Origin: Pomacea canaliculata
Lineage: Eukaryota; Mollusca; Gastropoda; Architaenioglossa; Ampullariidae
Assembly: GCF_003073045.1 (NCBI RefSeq)
Contig: NC_037597.1
Location: 10,141,217 to 10,205,216 of the forward strand
Direction: 5' to 3'
DNA length: 64,000 nt
The notes under the pieces: generated by a model
Database searches by the model: none
Seen by the model: the letters and a program-made list of their open reading frames with translations, nothing else
What the model was told of the DNA's origin: nothing
Shown here: positions 57,801 through 64,000 of the stretch, piece by piece
Numbering within the stretch: position 1 is the first letter of the stretch
Layout of the letters: every line of letters begins with the position of its first letter
Made by a program: the position numbers and the translations under genes

Positions 57801-60800
57801 GCAGATGGAAACAATTTGAGGCAGATAAAATAAGTATAAAATTTCTGTCACTAAAAAGTTTATTAGTAACTTAAATTTGTAAAGAAAAGGAGGGATCTTG
57901 TATCCTAGGGAAATGACTATTAACAGATAGTCTAGATGGAGGACCTTAATGACCCTGTCTGGGGAGAAAGATACAGGAGGCGGGAGGCTGGTAGAGGAGT
58001 CAGAAACGAGACTGTATAGAAGAATATATAAGACTGTATGTATGTATACTGTATATGTTTAATTTGAGTTAAGAACTAAGTGAGAGAGAAGATATAACAA
58101 TCATAACATTTAATAACGGCATAATCTCCATAGGGGATGATCTCTATGCATCTCTGTATTAATATAAAAAAAAATGATGTCAGACAATTGCTCCTCTAGA
58201 TTAAATATGATGCCTTCTCTTGTTGCCTGCTGACCAATGAATCAAAACAAACTAGAATATCAGAAGTGAAAGATACATCCAGTCATTCAGTGTTAATTCA
58301 CTCACCTAGACACTCTCCTAGTACTTTCCTATCAAATAGCGCAATGAGCTAACTTCAACCCTACTTTCCAGCATCAAGAGACTAACAAACAAATCTCCTG
58401 TAATGAGCATTTTTGCTGACGGGAAGGGAAAAAAGAAGATAATTCGGTGGCAAAAGCAAACAAGGATCAGACTTCTATGCTGATCACTTACTAGTTCACA
58501 ATAAAAGAGAGAAAGATGCATCAACCTCTAATCTCCCATAATAAGCATATATGCTGATAGGGTAAAAAGATAATTCCTTGGTAGCAAAAGCAAACTTTAC
58601 TGACTTCTATCACTAACTGGTTAATGCTAAAAGTGTGGTTATTTTTTGTAGGTGGCACAAACACTTATAAAGAGTTAAGTTTTAATTTAAGAACTATGCA
58701 CCAACCTCTTAAGCTTACTAAGGACAGCTGGCTCTGGTGTGCCCATGATGTCATGAATCTTCGCTATCTGATCTACTTCATTAGCTCCAGGAAAAAGTGG
58801 ATGCAAGCTAAATGCAAAAAAGAAACCAGAAAATCATGTAATAATAAAATATATATTTTACTTATTAAGCCTCACTTTCTTCAAAGTCAAATCAGGTTAT
58901 AAGAGATGAACCAATTAAAAGCCAGGTACTTCATCAATCTAAAGTTAAAAAACCAACAGAAGAGAAACAAAACCCAATTTCTTTGTAACTAAAACTTCAC
59001 TCAAGCCATTTCAGAATCCTCAAGAAAATTTTAGCCCCTAACAAATTTAAATAAAAAAAGGTTTACACCAGACCTGAGGATTTCAAAGAAGACACAACCA
59101 ACACTCCATAAATCCATCTTGTAAGTGTAGTATCCATCAGTTAAAAGGCACTCTGGTGCTCGGTACCTGTCACATCAGAAACACACAATATTTTGATGGT
59201 GTGAATTTTACTGCAACAAATGCAGAAAGGGTAAAATGCGAGTGATCTTGTTTTTTTTAGACAGTTGGAAGCACACTCAGTGTCTGCAGGCAACAAAGAG
59301 TATCCTCTAGCACAATACTAAGAATCCATATTGATTTTTGCTAGCTATGTTAGCAAAATCAGCTCACAGTATGTTATAAATACATATAAATAGGCCAATA
59401 GCGTGTATATCAAGTTCTCAAACCGCTCAACAAAATGGAATAAACTGGACCTTGCAATTTGTACCACCACTGAGAAATGTCTCAATAAAAGAGGAAATAA
59501 CTTTTCTAACCATTTAAAGCCCTTTTTTTGTCATTGGTTTCTTAAACCACAAAGAAGCTTCTTAAAGGTGGAGTAAGATGGCTGTTAAATAAAAGCCATT
59601 TTCAAGCATAACACTGACAGAGTAAAGTTCTGGAAGCTAACTGATATTGTCATTGCTTTTGCTGCAGGTGATGTCATTTAGGATGCACTTTAAACAGACA
59701 AAAATGCAATTATAACAGTACCATCTTGTGGAGATATATTCTGTGTAGGGTTGCTTTGAGTAAACACTTCGACAGGAACCAAAGTCTGCCAATTTTAACA
59801 AGTCATCCTGAAGAATATAAAAAAAACATACCTTAAAGAAATCAATTATTACTTATACTTCAGGCATAGGGCTTTGTGCTAAATAAAAATCTAAGCACTT
59901 GGTTTAGAAAGTGTTCATGGTTAAAAGTTCTCCTGCATCACCTTTCTTTTTACTAGTTTTTGTTATGGTATTAATTATCAATCCTAAAATTTTCAAAACA
60001 TTATTATTATGCAAAAATAATGTGCTTGATAGCTCTAGTCTTCAATATCTTGACATTGAAAGTGGTCACAACATGCCATACATATCAAGTATTTTGGTGG
60101 TAAAGTCAAAAGATTTCTCATAAAAACCAATAAGACACAACAGAAACCATAAAGCTAATTCCCTGATTTTTCTCTGACAGCCAAAATCAACAAAGCACAA
60201 CTACGTTTATAGTTAAAATAAATCAAGCACAAATTTTTTTCTTATAAATACTCTTCAAACTTCAGTCCTGCACCTACAGGTCTAGCCAATACCTCTCCTG
60301 CCACAGTGACTAACTATATAACTTATCTGCACTGAAAGTCATTAAGCAAGCGTTTTCTTGACTTGAACAGAAAAACTCAGTGGATTAAAAACATCACAAA
60401 AAACCCAGAAAACAACAAAATTAAAATCCTATAGGCGACTAATATGTGAAAGAAGCTGTTTGAATAAACATACCAACGTCTTAAGGTGAAGCAGGGTACC
60501 ACAATGATAGACAAGGCAGTATTCATAATCCAAGAGAAATGATCGTGTTCTATTCTCCTCATTACCACCAACTCCTCTTTTCTCTAGTGGGTGGGGGAGT
60601 TATGTGGGACTGCTAACTTTCTTAGACCATCTTCATTTCCTTTCTAACCCCTCATCCCAGCACAACTACCATCAGGTCTTGCCTAGACATTGTTAACTCT
60701 CTTCATCTGTAGAATTTCAAAGCCAACAAATCTCCAACTTTATGACAACACCTTCCATTCACATCTTACACCCAGGCCTTCTTTCAACCACTAACCTTGA

Positions 60801-61396
60801 GTTACATTTCTAACACTTAATGGTTTTTGTAATTTTACTTTTAGTCAGCAAACATTTGGCAGAAGTCGTTATAAGCCAATTTTATGACTTTACTATTAAC
60901 TGAAATTTGTTGTTTGGATTTCGGAGCAAGGAACAGGGGTTGCATAGCCTGAATTCACACCTTTCTTTCCACTGTCATTTCAATTATGTTGGCTCCATTC
61001 CAAAAATGGCATTTGATGAAAACAAAAGCAGAAACAGAAGCGAAAACGTGAATCTACAACGCAGCTGAGATAATGCGCATTGGAAAAAATGTTTTGAAGC
61101 AGTTCCAGCCAGACATCTATGGTTCCATCTTGAACTACCAAATTTAGTCAAAAAAGAAATCTGTAATAGGAAAAATCTACAGGAGACCGGAAAAAAGTTT
61201 CAAATTTTTATAATAAGTAATAAAAATTCAAAACTTTTGTCAGAAATTCGTACTATGCCAAAAGTTCAGAAACATATTTGTAAAAGATACGCAAAATGTG
61301 AAATACTTGACATGTATGGCATGCTTCTACAAATACTGAACACTCACCCGTATCAAAATATTTTCTGGCTTGACATCTCGATGGAATATACCATTT
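54879..61396 (-). CDS. MOK: MOK serine/threonine kinase, C-terminal part
   Basis: Seven minus-strand exons in window: 61,348-61,396; 59,722-59,807; 59,074-59,166; 58,706-58,807; 56,556-56,729; 55,727-55,994; 54,879-55,082 (324 aa). Splices are GT-AG with matching phase. The first carries [14 protein letters not shown] (HRD catalytic loop), the second [23 protein letters not shown] (DFG and the TEY activation motif), then [34 protein letters not shown] and [12 protein letters not shown]. All follow human MOK closely, so the lower kinase lobe is intact. The last two exons form a poorly conserved Ser/Thr-rich tail; the stop at 54,879 is tentative because a GTATGA donor lies just before it. MOK belongs to the MAK/ICK/MOK group that controls cilium length. 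The glycine loop and catalytic Lys exons were not found up to 64,000. Introns carry an RTE tail and a small LTR element. Minus-strand AATAAA at 54,448-54,453. Confidence 0.9.
55552..55690 (-). mobile_element. RTE-like LINE 3' tail scrap in MOK intron
   Basis: Shares GTTACTCCTTGAGG, CATAGGGCCACAA, TTTTGGGCAG and CTCTACTGTTCTT with the 3' end of the copy at 28,395-29,118, in the same (minus) orientation. Only about 140 bp are kept. Confidence 0.65.
56995..58099 (-). mobile_element. short LTR retrotransposon, Ty3/Gypsy-like, deleted
   Basis: Two direct repeats, 56,995-57,231 (about 237 bp) and 57,899-58,099 (about 201 bp), both begin TGT..ATCCTAGGG and end GATATAACA. They flank a 667-bp interior. 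A purine-rich run precedes the second repeat, which suggests the element reads left to right on the plus strand, opposite to MOK. A 5-bp target duplication ATCAT is on both sides. The interior shows only gag-like character; no protease, reverse transcriptase or integrase is present. It is broken and non-autonomous, and LTR divergence by eye (roughly 15-20% with gaps) suggests an old insertion. The strand is given relative to the host gene; element orientation is probably plus. Confidence 0.75.
58395..58627. repeat. diverged tandem repeat in MOK intron
   Basis: Two related units, about 58,395-58,501 and 58,530-58,627, share TCTCC.ATAA.GCAT, TGCTGA, AAGATAATTC, GCAAAAGCAAAC and GACTTCTAT. They are old and gapped. 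A GATGCATCAACCTCT segment between them resembles the sequence next to the MOK splice donor at 58,706. Confidence 0.6.
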
Positions 61397-62494
61397 CTGA
61401 CAGAAATTCATCCAAAATGCAAGTTAGTCATCATTTCATTTTTTATTTCATTTTGAGAACAGACTAAGATTGATATGGTGTGTGAAAACATGTGCTATTA
61501 ATGAAACATCAATGAAAATCAATATAAACTTGAAATCTATCAGACTGCCTTAATGTTTTGATGCTGAACATGTTTGTAACTAGCAAATTTCACCTTTGGA
61601 AAGTAAACTAAAAAAAAAAAAAAAATCATTTCAACAATACTTTTCATTCTTCCAATGATGATGGTGGTGATAGTGATTCAAACACTGTGTATTGTAGAAA
61701 ACGTCTTTCTACTTTTGGTTAAGTTGCTAAAACCATCAACAGTATCACTCCCACTAAGACACTAGGAGATGCAAATGAGACTAAGGCCAACTACAGCATC
61801 ACCTTCCCACCAAGAGGCAGGAAAATGCAAATGGATCTCAAGAGAAAATTTATCACTTTCCCAGGAATCAACCCAATATCAAAGGGGTGACTAGGGATAC
61901 CCCAAATCACTGAACTTGGCATCTGCCTATGAGAAAATGAACACATTCCTAATCTGCATGCTAACTACAAGTTTGGACCTAGATGTAAACTATTATTGCA
62001 TATATTTACTGTTCTACTGCATCTTTCCTTGTAAATTACATTCTTTTGTTTTACGTATAGATAGATCTATTTTATTATATAGATCTTTCTCGGCGTATCT
62101 CTTGTGTCATGCGGAAGCATCATAACTCGACGTCTGGCAGGTCCCTCCAGCGAGCTCAAGATGTAACCACGAGCCGCATTCTGACACATCGGTTTATGGC
62201 GAGAGCTAACTCGACCTCTGTTTCAATCTCGTCGACACTCGTTGTCCACCGCAAACTACTGAAAGCGGACTAACTAGTATGCTCGTAGAGCCTCTGTCCA
62301 CCCAACGGATAGCATCATGGTCCTCTCTATGTACTAATCTTCTGTCGTGGCTTCTGCCCGTGATGAACAAATGTTTCTTTTTGTTCAGCAGTGCTTTAGG
62401 CCCTTGGTCACCCAAGTTGTTGTTAGGATAAAGATACACTGCTTTGATGACTGTGCAATCAACACTATTTACTCCTCACTTTTACTCCTAACTG
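61397..62494. other. no MOK exon or other gene recognised
   Basis: The exons for the MOK kinase N-lobe were looked for on the minus strand and not found here. The stretch has an A run near 61,611-61,625 and otherwise unrecognised sequence. It may belong to a long MOK intron. A 77-codon minus frame at 62,206-62,439 has no family match. Confidence 0.5.
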
Positions 62495-62600
62495 TGTGTT
62501 AAATGTCTGTATGGTATGTGAGCAAAGACAAATTTCTGCCCTGGGTCTCCTGGGCAGACAATAAAGTCTGTTTTGATTTTGATTTTGATTTTGATTTACT
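62495..62600 (+). mobile_element. LINE 3' terminus with (TTTTGA)n tail
   Basis: CAAATTTCTGCCCTGGGTC...GACAATAAAGTCTG followed by TTTTGA repeats (62,571-62,597) is the common 3' end of Rex1/CR1-like LINEs. Little recognisable coding sequence precedes it, so the copy is 5'-truncated. Confidence 0.6.
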
Positions 62601-62804
62601 GATTTTGTGAATGAACATGTGTGAGTGTTGTAACAAAGTGTTTGAATGTTAAAGAAGTGCATTGAATGAAAGTCTGTAAAGAGTTATCCATTGCCCGACA
62701 AAGCACAAACGTTACATATATATAATTAGTTTGGGTGTTATAAATAATTAAGATACGGATTACTCAAGTTCGCCAATATCAGCTGAATGGGTACCCATGG
62801 TTTG

Positions 62805-63010
62805 GGATGAGTCCAGAGCGAGGAAGAGGGATATTTGTGTTTTAGGCCGAGCCAGCAGTTCAGGCTATATCAAGGCAAGGCAGCCAGCCTTGTAAACAGA
62901 TGCCACATGCAGTGAAAGAACAGCGCGCCTGAGATGAGATCTGAACCTAGGGCACCCAATCTTCACTGCATTGGTGACAGGCTGCAACCGTTACGCCACC
63001 GGACGTACCT
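62805..63010 (-). repeat. tRNA-derived SINE family A, copy 2
   Basis: On the minus strand, TGGCGTAACGG (A box, near 63,000) and GGTTCAGATCT (B box, near 62,945) lie at tRNA-like spacing. The body that follows matches the copy at 30,121-30,300: GTTTACAAGGCTGGCTGCCTTGCC and ATATAGCC...GCTGGCTC. Confidence 0.8.
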
Positions 63011-63219
63011 GAGGGAGAGGGGACAGCACAGCCTCACGAAAAACAGCTGGGTATACGTGTTCCCTAACACCTCACATACCAATGACCGAATAGTTATACC
63101 AGATCACATTTTAAAACCATTTGATCTACCAATACACCAAGAAATTGTGAGACTAATTAGATGGGGGGTTTGGGGTGCGGCCTAGGGGGCCTGCAAAATA
63201 GGGTTTGGGTGAAAGGCGC

Positions 63220-63560
63220 TAGTACAGGAAGCTATTGCTTATCTCGTGGCGAAGACCCAAGCCATGCTGTTCTCACCCTGACGAGTGGCGAAACCTTCAA
63301 ACCACAGACATCAGGTTCTGTGCCTCGGATGTACAGATAAATATCAGCAGGAGGTCGAGCCCTTGGGTTCCGAGGCGAACAGCCCCAGTGGCCTGGCCTG
63401 TCACAATAGAGAGTTTGAGACTCAGCGCTGGCGCGACGCGTACGGGGACGGCAACGTGTAGCGTCACGGGAACTTGCGTGTGACGTCATCACTTCTGCCA
63501 CAGCCAGCCGTACAGCTACACGGCGCGACGAGTAGATTGGAGTCTAGCGGTTGTGACCAG
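63220..63560. promoter_or_regulatory. CpG-rich block with full CRE
   Basis: The GC- and CpG-richest stretch near the right edge. It holds a perfect CRE palindrome TGACGTCA at 63,481-63,488 and GCGTCACG nearby. It could be the promoter of MOK or of a gene to the right; frames over it carry no recognised domain. Confidence 0.35.
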
Positions 63561-64000
63561 AACGTGTAAATTGTTCGCTTTATTTCAGCTTTTTTTGCAA
63601 GGATAGTCAATATAATTTCAACTGTTTATAATATTTAAATCTTCTGCAATCATACTTTATGCTGGAAATCAAACTAAGTTGCTTGTTTATGAAGTTAAAG
63701 CAGTGAAAAACGACCATGCCTGCAATCGCTGGTTTATGTCTATTCAATCGTATGTACAAGACTTGCTCAGACACTTTTCGTGTAAAGTTATTTAATGACG
63801 AGATAAAACTGTTAAAGATAATAATTATAATTTTCTTCATCATTAGTTATCTATCCCAAAAATAACCGTTAAATATTTTTTTTTTTACTTTATTAACATT
63901 TATTTTACATTAACACATTACATTTACATTACAAAATCATCAAAATCATATTCCTTGAATTATAACGAGCATACATAACAATATCACAAACATTAAATAG
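63561..64000. other. AT-rich right edge, nothing recognised
   Basis: No exon seen. A T run near 63,878-63,889 is followed by TTA/ACA-rich sequence that could be a transposon end cut by the window. Confidence 0.5.

Noticed and set aside
62930-63010. A tRNA gene on the minus strand
   Set aside because: Same reason: A and B boxes with a SINE body directly following and a matching copy at 30 kb.

Overview
The window is animal nuclear DNA: AT-rich, with long introns, GT-AG splice sites, microsatellites, LINE tails and tRNA-derived SINEs. The protein set and the repeat landscape fit a lophotrochozoan, most likely a gastropod mollusc. That placement is inference; no species-diagnostic sequence was recognised.

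Seven protein genes were assembled by hand from reading frames and splice sites. In order: (1) 1,484-8,978 (-), a Rho-family GTPase of 196 aa in three exons, with no CAAX box. (2) 16,267-25,992 (-), CCDC170, 14 exons, 825 aa, complete. (3) 26,347-27,873 (+), COX7A2L/SCAF1, three exons, 136 aa, head-to-head with CCDC170 across about 355 bp. (4) 33,185-33,655 (-), TMEM170, one uninterrupted exon, 156 aa. (5) 36,436-37,034 (+), COX7A, 86 aa, a tandem paralogue of COX7A2L with an intron at the matching place. (6) 41,318-48,800 (+), ANKEF1, 11 exons, 779 aa, complete. (7) 54,879-61,396 (-), the C-terminal seven exons of the kinase MOK, whose N-lobe exons lie beyond 64,000 or were not found.

The spaces between genes are mostly decayed transposons: LINE 3' tails of several families (RTE-like, Rex1/CR1-like and one with a C-terminal PDYFSEL...TYG block), a hAT-like DNA transposon remnant, two tRNA-derived SINE families with two copies each, a 90-bp dispersed repeat of unknown class, and one very small LTR element with a 5-bp target duplication inside a MOK intron.

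Two themes emerge. CCDC170, ANKEF1 and MOK are all linked to cilia or axonemes in other animals, and the shared CCDC170/COX7A2L promoter holds an RFX X-box-like site one base from a worm-type consensus. COX7A2L and COX7A, which act in respiratory supercomplex assembly and complex IV, sit in tandem with an intronless TMEM170 between them. No wholly new system was recognised. The least ordinary objects are the CAAX-less Rho, the COX7A/COX7A2L tandem with the TMEM170 intronless gene, and a near-identical 166-bp duplication spanning an ANKEF1 exon-intron border.
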